A DNA stretch of 64,000 nt from Lysinibacillus sphaericus (GTDB lineage: Bacteria; Bacillota; Bacilli; Bacillales_A; Planococcaceae). A program made the translations under genes and the position numbers. Under the pieces are notes generated by a model. The model had not been told where the DNA came from, did no database searches, and worked only from the letters and a program-made list of their open reading frames with translations. Positions 25,681-34,916 of the stretch are shown piece after piece (position 1 is the first letter of the stretch; each line of letters starts with the position of its first letter). The stretch spans positions 1,364,001-1,428,000 of the forward strand of contig NZ_CP015224.1 in the NCBI RefSeq assembly GCF_001629735.1, in the 5' to 3' direction.

Positions 25681-25982
25681 TTTGAAACTTTTTGAGTCAT
25701 TGGCACGTTATAATCTTATAGTATTTCTATGAGTCAATTGATTTTTTAGTTGACTGCTACTAGGAAATGAGTAAAATTAGAAGGCAGTACCATTATATAC
25801 CTAAAGCTTTTATAGGGAACAATGGATTCATGAGCATTAGGATGCTAGATGGTTGGAAGCATGATCAGACAAGGTCTGTCATAAAATTTGGACAGTCTTT
25901 TTCTTTTCGTCTTCTGTATAACCTGTTAAGATGGTAATAGTGTGACAACAAGTTAGTGTATATGAGAGTGGTGACAATCAAG

Positions 25983-27497
25983 ATGGATGAACAGAAAAAA
26001 GAAAGTACAGAGCAGCAGCAAGAGCCAACGCCTGCTGAAATCAAGCCAGCAGGACAATTTATACAATTAAAACCGTTTAAATTCATCATGCTAATGTTCT
26101 TTACAATTCTTATTACTGCCGGCTTAACGATTTTTGCGTTAACATTTGGTGATAAGAAAGTGGTAGAAGTGAAAGTTCCTGTAGAACGTGAGGAATTTAC
26201 GAAATTATATGAAGCATTTGATTTACTGAAAAATAACTATTACAAAGATATTGAGGATGAAAAAGTAGTTGATGGTGCTATTAATGGCATGTTCGATGCA
26301 TTAGGCGATCCGTACTCTGATTTTATGGTGAAGGAAGAAGCAGACCAATTTAACTCTGGTTTATCTTCAAGCTTCCAAGGAATTGGTGCAGAAATTCAAG
26401 AACGTAATGGTTATATTACAGTTGTGTCACCGATCAAAAATTCTCCTGCTGAAAAGGCAGGCTTATTACCAAAAGATATCATCTTAACGGTCGATGGGAA
26501 AAGCATTCAAGGCTTCAGTGCTACAGAAGCAGTTGCGTTAATTCGCGGCGAAAAAGGAACATCTGTAAAATTATCAGTGAAACGTGGCGAAAATACTGAG
26601 CCTATACAAATGACTATTGTTCGTGATGAAATCCCAGTAGAAACTGTATACGGTGAGATGCTTGATGGCAATATTGCCCATATTCAAATTACATCGTTTA
26701 GTGAACAAACTGCTCAAGAGCTTGAAAAAATCCTTGTTGAGTACGAAGGCAAAGGTATGAAGGGGATTGTTTTAGATTTACGTCAAAATCCTGGTGGCTA
26801 CTTAAAGGCTGCAGTGGATATTTCTAATTTATTTGTACCAGAAGGCAAAGCCATTGTGCAGGTACAAGAAAAAGATGCAGAACCAGAAGTCACAAATGCG
26901 ATTGCTGGTAAAAAATACGATTTACCAATCACTGTTCTAGTTGATGGTGGTAGTGCTTCTGCCTCTGAGATTTTAGCTGGTGCCTTAAAAGAATCTGTTG
27001 GTGCAAAGGTGGTTGGTGAAACATCCTTTGGTAAAGGCACAGTCCAAAATGTCACTCCGTTGAAGGACGGCTCTAATCTGAAATTTACTACAGGTAAATG
27101 GTTAACGCCGAACGGTAACTGGATTAATGAAAAAGGGATTACTCCTGATGTTAAGGTTGCTTACCCATCATATGCCTCGTTACCATACTTGAACGCTTCT
27201 ATGGAAATGAAGGCAGGTATGCAATCAGACACTGTGAAGGCGGCAGAAGAGATGCTTCAAGTACTAGGGTATGAACCTGGTGAAGTAGATGGTCTTTTCG
27301 ATGACAATACAGCGCGTGCAGTAGAACAATTACAAGCTGCGAATAATCTTGAAGAGACAGGTGTTTTAACAGGAAATACAACGTATGCATTAATGGATGC
27401 GTTACGTGCAAAAATGAAAGCTGATGATCCTCAGTTGTTAAAAGCGAAAGAGCTTCTATTAGGTACAGCTGAAAAGGCTGAGGAAACTACAAACTAA
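25983..27497 (+). CDS. S41 C-terminal processing peptidase (CtpA/CtpB type)
   Basis: 504 aa. A cytosolic Gln/Glu-rich head, one membrane helix (IMLMFFTILITAGLTIFALT), a PDZ domain (about 120-205: FQGIGAEIQE, VSPIKNSPAEKAGLLPKDII), the S41 catalytic core with Ser in GGSASASEILAG and Lys in FGKGTVQ, and a C-terminal peptidoglycan-binding domain (MLQVLGYEPGEVDGLFDDNT). The architecture equals Bacillus CtpA/CtpB; CtpB acts in sigma-K activation during sporulation, but which paralogue this is cannot be told. ATG 25983 chosen; upstream in-frame starts are weak. Confidence 0.93.
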   Translation: MDEQKKESTEQQQEPTPAEIKPAGQFIQLKPFKFIMLMFFTILITAGLTIFALTFGDKKVVEVKVPVEREEFTKLYEAFDLLKNNYYKDIEDEKVVDGAINGMFDALGDPYSDFMVKEEADQFNSGLSSSFQGIGAEIQERNGYITVVSPIKNSPAEKAGLLPKDIILTVDGKSIQGFSATEAVALIRGEKGTSVKLSVKRGENTEPIQMTIVRDEIPVETVYGEMLDGNIAHIQITSFSEQTAQELEKILVEYEGKGMKGIVLDLRQNPGGYLKAAVDISNLFVPEGKAIVQVQEKDAEPEVTNAIAGKKYDLPITVLVDGGSASASEILAGALKESVGAKVVGETSFGKGTVQNVTPLKDGSNLKFTTGKWLTPNGNWINEKGITPDVKVAYPSYASLPYLNASMEMKAGMQSDTVKAAEEMLQVLGYEPGEVDGLFDDNTARAVEQLQAANNLEETGVLTGNTTYALMDALRAKMKADDPQLLKAKELLLGTAEKAEETTN

Positions 27498-27504
27498 CAA
27501 ATAC

Positions 27505-27552
27505 AGCTGTCGCAACAGTCGTCTTTCACGGCATCTGCGACAGCTTTTTTTA
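27505..27552 (+). terminator. Terminator after the peptidase gene
   Basis: AGCTGTCGCA/TGCGACAGCT and seven T. Confidence 0.85.
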
Positions 27553-27568
27553 TAGGAGGAAGAAGAGA

Positions 27569-28471
27569 ATGAAGGATGTATACCTATTTAGTGGCTTTTT
27601 AGGGAGTGGTAAAACATCAATGCTGACAGATGTAATTCGCCAACTAAAAGAAAAAAATTTAAAGCCAGCCGTTATTATGAATGAACTTGGCAAGCTACCA
27701 TTTGACTCACAGGCCGTGGAAAAGGATATTCCACTCAAAGAGATGCTAGAAGGCTGTATTTGCTGTTCAGGTGCTGAAAAGACGGAGGCACAAATTCAAT
27801 CTCTTCTATTAGATAGTGATTTTGATGTATTAATAATTGAAACAACTGGTGCTGCTCATCCAGTTGAGGCATTAGATGCGGTGTATTCACCATTGTTTGC
27901 TGATCAGCTTAATGTCAAAGGCATTGTTACAGTAGCAGATTCTAAGCTATGGCTTCACCGTGATACTCTGACACCACAAGTACGTTCTCTATTTATGGAA
28001 CAAATTCGCCATGCTCACCTATTACTAGCGAATAAAACAGATCTTTTAACAGAGGCAGAGCAAGCGCAAGTAGTCTATGAGCTACAAAGCTTAAATCCCC
28101 ATGCCTTTATTTTGCAAACGACAAATGGACGAGTACCTTTGTCATTGTTAGAAAGCTTAAAGGCAACCGCACAAATGGATAAAACTGATATTGTAAAAGC
28201 GCCGATAGCCTCTATGCAACTTGGCTCGCGCTTAGTAGAATTCGCTGATATGGAGTTTACCCAGGAGCAATTTGAAGAATGGGTACGTGCCTTACCTGAA
28301 ACAATTTATCGAATGAAAGGATATGTACCGATTGAAGGAGTTAAAAATCCAATGCTATTCCAATATGCATATGGCATGGTTCAATGGCTACCGGAATATA
28401 TAAAAATGCCTGCGAAGCTTGTTATTATCGGTGAAAACGTAGGATCTCTTCCTGTCATTGGCATTCAATAA
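27569..28471 (+). CDS. CobW/G3E family GTPase
   Basis: 300 aa. Walker A GFLGSGKTS, the metal-binding CxCC in EGCICCSG, the Walker B-like LIIETTGAAHP and NKTD for guanine recognition. The family comprises metal chaperones, including zinc insertases. The C-terminal CobW domain (MKGYVPIEG, FQYAYGMVQW) is present but His-poor. AGGAGGAAG precedes the ATG; no metal transport or Zur-type genes are adjacent. Confidence 0.92.
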   Translation: MKDVYLFSGFLGSGKTSMLTDVIRQLKEKNLKPAVIMNELGKLPFDSQAVEKDIPLKEMLEGCICCSGAEKTEAQIQSLLLDSDFDVLIIETTGAAHPVEALDAVYSPLFADQLNVKGIVTVADSKLWLHRDTLTPQVRSLFMEQIRHAHLLLANKTDLLTEAEQAQVVYELQSLNPHAFILQTTNGRVPLSLLESLKATAQMDKTDIVKAPIASMQLGSRLVEFADMEFTQEQFEEWVRALPETIYRMKGYVPIEGVKNPMLFQYAYGMVQWLPEYIKMPAKLVIIGENVGSLPVIGIQ

Positions 28472-28480
28472 AGAAAATGT

Positions 28481-28538
28481 AAACCTGTGGATATTTGCAC
28501 AATTTAGACAATGTGTAGATTACGCAGGTTTTTTTATT
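28481..28538 (+). terminator. Terminator after the CobW gene
   Basis: AAACCTG/CAGGTTT with a long partly paired loop (TGCACA/TGTGTA) and seven T. Confidence 0.65.
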
Positions 28539-28915
28539 TTTATGTAAAGAGAATGTAACGTGTCTGTAATATGTTTGTAATATAAATGGTGAGAAGAGCC
28601 ACTAGAAGTAGTGATATCACAATTCTGGGGGCTTTCGATAAGGATATTTAGAGGGACTGAATCAGTGAATAACGCATACATTTTGGACTCGCTTTCGGGG
28701 CAAATTTACGATAATATTAGCTAGATTTAAAGGGGTGTCAACCCTCTTTCAAACGTAAGTATTTCATAGATTGGTTAATCCTACTAAGAAATATAGCAAA
28801 AAAACGTAGATTTTTCGCGTATTTATTTCCGCGTTGGGGTAGTTAGCAAATGCTGGTAAGAATTGAATGAAAATTATCCTTTACGATAAATGGCATAGAA
28901 GGAGGAATTGCAAAC
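28539..28915 (+). promoter_or_regulatory. Long leader upstream of the CAP-domain gene
   Basis: No gene. A promoter-like area (28550-28590) is followed by about 300 nt containing G- and C-rich patches and short inverted repeats such as AGCC/GGCT (28608-28645) and AGGGG/CCCT (28730-28753). It might be a structured 5' UTR, but it does not match the c-di-AMP, c-di-GMP or cobalamin aptamers that I know. Confidence 0.3.
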
Positions 28916-29602
28916 ATGAAAAAAACACTAACTGCAATTTGTGCAACATTTCTTTTAGCAGCTCCAATTCAAATAGCTTCTGCTGCTACAAATACAACAG
29001 AGGGGAATTCAGTAAAGCAAACAACAAACTGTAAAGTTTATTATAAATGGTCTAACAATCATAAATGGAATATTCAATTCCCGCAGGCATCTACACCATC
29101 TAATGAGACGCCTTCAACAAATACTAATAATACGGCAGCAACGCCAAACAATAATCAATCATCACAAAACGAAAAACCAGCAACACCACCAGCTAGCTCT
29201 ACACCTTCAACAACAACTTCAGATGTGAACGCATTTGAACAAGAGGTAGTAAAATTAACAAACGCTGAACGTACAAAAGCTGGTTTATCACCATTACAAA
29301 CGGATGATAAATTAATGGCGGCAGCTCGCGAAAAATCACAGGATATGCAAAGTAATAACTATTTCTCACATACAAGCCCAACATTCGGTTCACCATTTGA
29401 TCGTATGAAAGCTTTAGGGATTACCTATAAAAGTGCAGGAGAAAACATTGCACAAGGTCAACGTTCACCACAAGAAGTAGTGCAAGCGTGGATGGATTCA
29501 CCTGGTCACCGTGCTAATATTTTAAATGGTAAGTTTACGCATATTGGTGTAGGCTACGTGAAATCAGGTAATTACTGGACGCAACAATTTATTACTAAAT
29601 AA
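28916..29602 (+). CDS. Secreted CAP-domain (SCP/PR-1) protein, YkwD type
   Basis: 228 aa. Signal peptide to ASA-AT, then a Thr/Ser/Asn/Pro-rich linker (about 55-105), then the CAP domain: VVKLTNAERTKAGLSPLQ, YFSHTSPTFGSPFDRM, AGENIAQGQ, VQAWMDSPGHRANIL and HIGVGYV. Both CAP histidines are present. Role in the cell wall or spore surface is inferred; the reaction is unknown. Very good ribosome site, AGGAGG. Confidence 0.92.
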   Translation: MKKTLTAICATFLLAAPIQIASAATNTTEGNSVKQTTNCKVYYKWSNNHKWNIQFPQASTPSNETPSTNTNNTAATPNNNQSSQNEKPATPPASSTPSTTTSDVNAFEQEVVKLTNAERTKAGLSPLQTDDKLMAAAREKSQDMQSNNYFSHTSPTFGSPFDRMKALGITYKSAGENIAQGQRSPQEVVQAWMDSPGHRANILNGKFTHIGVGYVKSGNYWTQQFITK

Positions 29603-29616
29603 GAGTTGTGTTCAAG

Positions 29617-29658
29617 AAAATGTCTTATAAGTCTACTAGGCTTATAGGGCATTTTTTT
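29617..29658 (+). terminator. Terminator after the CAP gene
   Basis: AAAATG-CTTATAAG/CTTATAG-CATTTT with T tail. Confidence 0.75.
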
Positions 29659-29719
29659 GATGGCATGAAGGTAGAAAAGGGGGATGGATGTACAGTTACA
29701 GATAAAAATATTTTTCAGT

Positions 29720-29755
29720 AAGATGCCAAGATGATATCGTCAGGGCATCTTTTTG
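29720..29755 (+). terminator. Second terminator, no gene before it
   Basis: AAGATGCC/GGCATCTT with T tail, 62 nt after the previous one. It blocks read-through into the germination operon. Confidence 0.7.
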
Positions 29756-29828
29756 GGCGATGAATCCCTCTATAACGCGTTTGAAATAAGCGAAAAATGC
29801 TTATACTCTCAAGTAGAGGAGGCGTTTT

Positions 29829-31262
29829 ATGGATAGAGTGGAATATATGATGAAAAGCCTGCAAAAAGCATTCTACCATTCCTCTGATTTGACAGTCAGA
29901 CAGGTAGATTGGCATGAAGGAAATACTGCTATTTTATGCTTTTACACGTCTCTTGTAGATGCGAAGGAAGTGCAAAAAGTTCTAGATACCATTTATGCAC
30001 GTTTAGATTCCGATAAACCTTTTTGGAGTGAAACATTAATTACAACATTAGACAATTTTTCATTACCCCTCGCCATTGAGCGAGTATGTCAGGGAGAAAC
30101 CATCGTTATTTTGCCTGAAACAGGAAAAATGCTGGCACTTACTATAGTGAATGAAGTTCGTCGAAATCTCGAAGAGCCGAGTAACGAAAGTATTTTGCGC
30201 GGTTCACATGAAGGTCTGATTGAACGTGTGGATACCAATTTAGCGTTAATACGTAGGCGTGTCAATAATCCTGCACTGGTAGTAAAATCATTTACGATTG
30301 GTCGACAAACGAAAACAAAAGCCTATTATCTTTATATGGATGGGGTAATAAAGCCAGAAACATTACAAGAGATAGAGAAGCGGATTGCAGCTCTTCAAAT
30401 AGATTATTTTTATAGCTCTGGTCAATTAAGTGATGCGTTAGAGGATTCGGTGTTATCTCCCTTTCCACAATTGTTAAATACGGAGCATCCAGATCGTGTA
30501 GTAGCCAATTTAGTAGAGGGTAAGGCTGTAGTCATGACGGATATTTCACCGACGGCTTTCATTGGTCCTGTTACTTTTTTTTCTTTCTATCAAACGCCAG
30601 ATGACTATAATGGTCGAGTTGTCGTCGGTTCTTTTTATAAAATTGTTCGTCTTCTGTCATTTATAACTGCCGTTTTTTTGCCCGCTTTTTATATAGCGAT
30701 CATTAGTTTTCACTTTGAAGTCCTACCTTTGGAATTAAGTAATCAAGTGAAAAACGATGTCAATGAAATTCCTTATCGACCATTGATTGAAGCGTTGATT
30801 CTAGAGATTATTATGGAATTAATTCGAGAGTCAAGTATTCGATTACCACAATCGGTAGGACAAACGATTGGAATCGTAGGGGGGTTAGTAATAGGGGATG
30901 CTATCGTAAGTGCGGGATTAGTATCCAATTTAATGGTAATAGTCGTCGCCTTAACGGCTATTTCCAGCTATGTTGTCCCGTCGGTTGAATTAAATAGTAC
31001 CATTCGGATGATACGTTTTCCCTTTATGGTGCTAGCCTCTTTGTTTGGGTTTTTAGGGATTGTCGTGGGGGTTGTCATATTACTCATTCATCTTATTAAT
31101 TTGACGTCTTTGAAACAGCCTTATTTTTCGCCTATCATTCCTTTTCAACCGAAGGCTGTGCTGAAAATTTTTTTACGCTGGCCGTTTATCAAGCCGACCG
31201 TGCAAGTCACATCTTTCCAACCACCAAAGGATGAACAAGCCAAAAACGAGGATACACCATGA
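29829..31262 (+). CDS. GerA-type germinant receptor subunit A
   Basis: 477 aa. An N-terminal soluble domain (to ~240) contains SSDLTVRQVDWHEGNTAILC and the GerA-typical SPFPQLLNTEHPDRVVANLV-EGKAVV. The membrane part has PTTFF-like PVTFFSFYQTPDDYN, then GSFYKIVRLLSF and RLPQSVGQTIGIVGGLVIGD, the GerA signature. It forms the spore inner-membrane germinant receptor with the next two genes; the germinant is unknown. GAGGAGG precedes the ATG and the stop overlaps gerB by 4 nt. Confidence 0.95.
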   Translation: MDRVEYMMKSLQKAFYHSSDLTVRQVDWHEGNTAILCFYTSLVDAKEVQKVLDTIYARLDSDKPFWSETLITTLDNFSLPLAIERVCQGETIVILPETGKMLALTIVNEVRRNLEEPSNESILRGSHEGLIERVDTNLALIRRRVNNPALVVKSFTIGRQTKTKAYYLYMDGVIKPETLQEIEKRIAALQIDYFYSSGQLSDALEDSVLSPFPQLLNTEHPDRVVANLVEGKAVVMTDISPTAFIGPVTFFSFYQTPDDYNGRVVVGSFYKIVRLLSFITAVFLPAFYIAIISFHFEVLPLELSNQVKNDVNEIPYRPLIEALILEIIMELIRESSIRLPQSVGQTIGIVGGLVIGDAIVSAGLVSNLMVIVVALTAISSYVVPSVELNSTIRMIRFPFMVLASLFGFLGIVVGVVILLIHLINLTSLKQPYFSPIIPFQPKAVLKIFLRWPFIKPTVQVTSFQPPKDEQAKNEDTP

Positions 31263-32287
31263 ATATTTCCTTGACGAAGGCGCAGTTCTTTTTACTATTA
31301 TTTATATTTCAAACGGGTATTGTCTACATCGCCTTTCAAACGCCGTTAATTAGCTCCAGTAAAAATAGCTCATGGTTAATTTTTATTGTAGCGAGTGTGA
31401 TACATTATGGCCTACTTCTATTTTTTGAACGGTATCATTCGTATTTCTATTTAAATGTTTTTTTTCGTTGGGTTTATCAAATCTATTGGCTGTTATTGAC
31501 TGCTGCGTTTATTGCCTATATGAGCTATGTTTTGGCATCGTGGGTATTGCCACAAACACCTGAGTGGATAGTCGTTGTCATTATTGTTGTACTATCACTA
31601 TATGCCAACTTAAGTCGACCCGAAACGGTCATCAATATTGGTGTGATGTTGATTCCTATTATTTTCCTATTCGTCACTTTTCTAATGCTAGCGATACCAG
31701 ATTTAACTTGGAGTAATCTTTTCCCCATAGAATGGAAGCATACAAAACAAATAGGAGCTGGTTTGATTCATAGCATCTATGCGTACTTTGGGATTGAAAT
31801 GTATCTAATTTACCGACCATTTTTACAAAAAGATTTACAGGTAAAAGGAAAGCCCTTATTGATGTATCAGCTAGTTATTTTTGTGTTTTATTTTATTTCA
31901 GTTCTTTTTACACAAATGTTTTTCTCAATCGAAGAAATCAACCTCATACCGGAGCCCATTATGTATATTTTAAAATCCCAGGAAGTTACATTTGTCAAGC
32001 GACTTGATATTTTTTTCGTTTATATTTGGCTTTCTTGGTCAATTGTCACCGTCATGATTTTTGGTCTATCTTTTCGAATGCTTCATTTTGTGAAAAAAAA
32101 GCAGCATCCAAATAGTCGTATTATTGTGTATCATATTTTTCTAGCCATCCTACCACTCTTTGTCATTCATTTTCGAAGCATTGAGTTGATCAAAAATTCC
32201 TTACACTATGTATTTATCTTCTTTACTTTCTTATTACCCATAGTCATTATCGGTTGGAATAAATGGAGGGGAAAAAGTGTATCGTAA
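31259..32287 (+). CDS. GerB-type germinant receptor permease subunit
   Basis: 342 aa, ten hydrophobic helices of the amino acid-polyamine-organocation superfamily spore permease group (MNISLTKAQFFLLLFIFQTG opening). GerB subunits form the germinant-binding membrane part of the receptor. Its start codon overlaps the gerA stop (ATGA) and its end overlaps gerC, so the three are translationally coupled. Confidence 0.92.
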   Translation: MNISLTKAQFFLLLFIFQTGIVYIAFQTPLISSSKNSSWLIFIVASVIHYGLLLFFERYHSYFYLNVFFRWVYQIYWLLLTAAFIAYMSYVLASWVLPQTPEWIVVVIIVVLSLYANLSRPETVINIGVMLIPIIFLFVTFLMLAIPDLTWSNLFPIEWKHTKQIGAGLIHSIYAYFGIEMYLIYRPFLQKDLQVKGKPLLMYQLVIFVFYFISVLFTQMFFSIEEINLIPEPIMYILKSQEVTFVKRLDIFFVYIWLSWSIVTVMIFGLSFRMLHFVKKKQHPNSRIIVYHIFLAILPLFVIHFRSIELIKNSLHYVFIFFTFLLPIVIIGWNKWRGKSVS

Positions 32288-33356
32288 AGGGCTAATGATT
32301 GCCATGTCGTTCTTACTGCTAGCTGGATGTTGGGATGAGCGCCTTTATAAAAACTCTTCCGTTGTGACACTCGTAGGGATAGAAGGATATGTTGGAGCGT
32401 ATAAAGGTTATTATGCCTATCCGACTTCGATGACTCAAGACACGGAAATTATCGAAGCAGAAGGATTGTCACCCCGTGAAGTCCGGACAAATGCAAATTT
32501 AAAAGTGGAGCAAACACTTGATTTATCGGAGCTATCAACGATTCTAATTTCTGATCATACAGCGAGAGAATCGATCTATGAATTATTGGATATTTATTTT
32601 CGGGACCCCCAAAATCCTATATCTATTAAAATGGCGCTTACGGATGGGGATGTCAAACCGTTTGTAGATTTGACAAAAGATTTAACGAATAGTGCTGGAA
32701 GCTATTACCAAAGATTTATTGAAAGTTCAGAAGATAATACCTATTTTCCGAAGGTCAATTTACAAGAAGTAGGTTCGATGCTTTTTGATCAGACAATTGA
32801 TATAGCTTTGCCTTATTTTCAACTTAGTGAAGATAAAAAGCATGTGGTGGCAGGAGGCTTAGGTTTATTTACTGGACCAAGCTTTACGGGCACTGTATTA
32901 ACACCGTCCCAATCCTTAACGATGCTGCTATTAATGAATCAAAAAAGTAAAGCGGCACGGATGAGCTATCTGTGGCAAAAGGATGGGAAAGTCAATCCGA
33001 TTACTGTCGATGTATTAAAGGTGAAGCGTAAATGGACTGTCAATGAGGAATTGCGAACAATAGATATGAGCTATACCATTGATGTGGAGGTTGAAGAATT
33101 TCCGCACGATCATTTATATAAGGATGAAATTTTTCAGGACGTACAACAAATGATAGAGGAAAAAATGCAAGCTGAATTTGAAGAAGTCTTGCGGATTCTT
33201 CAAAATCAAAAGTCTGATACATTAGGGATTGGTCGTTATATTCGGGCTTACCATCCGAACATGTTTAAGAAAGAAGATTGGCATACAGAATTCTCCTCTT
33301 TATTACTCAAACCGAAAGTGGATGTAAAAATCATTCGAACAGGAGTTTTACGTTAA
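32277..33356 (+). CDS. Ger(x)C family germinant receptor lipoprotein
   Basis: 359 aa. GTG start inside the end of gerB, with GGAGGGG upstream. Lipobox LAGC-WDERLYKNSS. Conserved parts include DLSELSTILISDHTARE and the C-terminal DVEVEEFPHDHLYKDEIF with IGRYIRAYHPNMFKKEDW. Lipid-anchored subunit of the receptor. Sequence is quite different from the solitary Ger(x)C at 8.1 kb. Confidence 0.93.
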   Translation: MYRKGLMIAMSFLLLAGCWDERLYKNSSVVTLVGIEGYVGAYKGYYAYPTSMTQDTEIIEAEGLSPREVRTNANLKVEQTLDLSELSTILISDHTARESIYELLDIYFRDPQNPISIKMALTDGDVKPFVDLTKDLTNSAGSYYQRFIESSEDNTYFPKVNLQEVGSMLFDQTIDIALPYFQLSEDKKHVVAGGLGLFTGPSFTGTVLTPSQSLTMLLLMNQKSKAARMSYLWQKDGKVNPITVDVLKVKRKWTVNEELRTIDMSYTIDVEVEEFPHDHLYKDEIFQDVQQMIEEKMQAEFEEVLRILQNQKSDTLGIGRYIRAYHPNMFKKEDWHTEFSSLLLKPKVDVKIIRTGVLR

Positions 33357-33358
33357 AA

Positions 33359-33396
33359 AATCGCCTTTCCTAGAACTTAGGATAAGGCGAATTTTA
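33359..33396. terminator. Bidirectional terminator
   Basis: TCGCCTT-TCCTA/TAGGA-AAGGCGA with A/T tracts on both sides, between gerC and the convergent MATE gene. Confidence 0.8.
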
Positions 33397-34746
33397 TTAG
33401 GCAGCAGTCACTCTTTTTTGAACAAGTAGCAAGCGAATCAATAGTGTAGCAGCGCCAGTAGTCAATCCTGCAACGAGTCCAATCCAATAGCCAAAAGGCC
33501 CTAAATCTGTGTGGGTCGCAAGCAAATAACCAACTGGTAAACCAATTACCCAGTAAGAAATAATGGCCATAATAAATGTTATCATTACATCTTTATAGCC
33601 TCTTAAAGCACCTTGTACAGGGGCTTGGATGGAATCTGATAGCTGAAAAATAGCGGCAAAGACTAAAAATTGCACGGCATATTCAATGACGTTACTATCT
33701 GTCGTATACATGTGCGCAACGGGTTCACGGAAAATAAAGAGTATACAAGCAGAAATAAAGCTAAAGATGATGGCAGTACCCACACAAAGATAACTATATG
33801 TACGTGCATCTCGCATGCGGCCTGCACCTATTTCAAAGCCCACTAAAATGGTGACACCCATCGAAATGCTTAGGGGCACCATATAAAGGAGGGAAGTGAA
33901 GTTAATCGCAATCTGATGGGCAGCAATAATGGTTGTGCTAAAATTACTCATCATCATTGTGACGGCTGAAAAAATACTTGTTTCTGCGAAGAGTGAAATG
34001 CCAATCGGCACACCAATCAGCAAAATTTCCTTCCATTGTAGCCATGCAGGCTTGCGCCAATCGTGAAACATACGAAATCGTTCAAAAGGCACTCGTTTTG
34101 CGATAATCCAAGCAGTAATGAAGAAAATCAGCCAGTAAGTAATGGCTGTGGCTACCCCGGCTCCAATACCACCAAGCTCAGGTAATCCAAATTTTCCGAA
34201 AATAAAAATGTAATTCAATACAATATTAATAGGTGTTGTCATTAAGGTAATGATCATCGTGACACGTGTTTGTCCGAGTGCATCAATGAAACAACGCATA
34301 ACAAAAAATAAAAATAGTGGTAATAGACCAGCGCACATCGCATAGATGTAGCCCTTAGCTATAGTATGTACAGATGTTTCTAAGCTCATTTTGCTAAGTA
34401 TCCAATCGATGCCAAAGAAAAGTCCGATGAAAATAATGATGGACAGTGTAATGGCGACATAAATGCCTTGTTGAACAGCCTTTTTAGCATCCATTTCCTT
34501 TTTTGCCCCAACAAGTTGGGAGACAATCGGTGTTATGGCTAGGAGAATGCCAGATAGTCCTGTATAAATCGGCATCCAGATGGAGGAACCAATCGATACA
34601 CCTGCTAAATCAGACGTCCCATAGCGACTTGACATTAACACATCAAAAAAAGAAACAAGGTAGATGGCTACTTGTGTCACTAGAATAGGGATAATCATTT
34701 TTAAAAGTAGTGCGTATTTTTCTTTCAAAGTGGATGTTTGATACAT
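33397..34746 (-). CDS. MATE family efflux transporter
   Basis: 449 aa, twelve helices. MYQTSTLKEKYALLLKMIIP starts the first half; later motifs are PILVTQVAIYLVSFFDVLMS, MRCFIDALGQTRVTM and GFEIGAGRMRDARTYSYL. It resembles the NorM-like Na+-coupled group. It is only distantly related to the MATE at 9.6 kb. AAGGAAG lies 8 nt before ATG 34746. Single gene; substrate unknown. Confidence 0.92.
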   Translation of the reverse strand: MYQTSTLKEKYALLLKMIIPILVTQVAIYLVSFFDVLMSSRYGTSDLAGVSIGSSIWMPIYTGLSGILLAITPIVSQLVGAKKEMDAKKAVQQGIYVAITLSIIIFIGLFFGIDWILSKMSLETSVHTIAKGYIYAMCAGLLPLFLFFVMRCFIDALGQTRVTMIITLMTTPINIVLNYIFIFGKFGLPELGGIGAGVATAITYWLIFFITAWIIAKRVPFERFRMFHDWRKPAWLQWKEILLIGVPIGISLFAETSIFSAVTMMMSNFSTTIIAAHQIAINFTSLLYMVPLSISMGVTILVGFEIGAGRMRDARTYSYLCVGTAIIFSFISACILFIFREPVAHMYTTDSNVIEYAVQFLVFAAIFQLSDSIQAPVQGALRGYKDVMITFIMAIISYWVIGLPVGYLLATHTDLGPFGYWIGLVAGLTTGAATLLIRLLLVQKRVTAA

Positions 34747-34916
34747 GTATGATACTTCCTTCATTAACATAATGAACAAGTATAGCATATGTAAAGAGAG
34801 AAAAGCTGAAATTTTATGGCTTCATCTATATCTTTTCGTTGGCATATAGTAAAATAGAACACTGTAAACAAAAAGTAGTCTACCTACAATGGTTTTTAAG
34901 GAATAGGAGAATTCAT

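Noticed and set aside
28539-28915. c-di-AMP (ydaO) or c-di-GMP riboswitch before the CAP gene
   Set aside because: The conserved blocks I know for these aptamers are not present in order.
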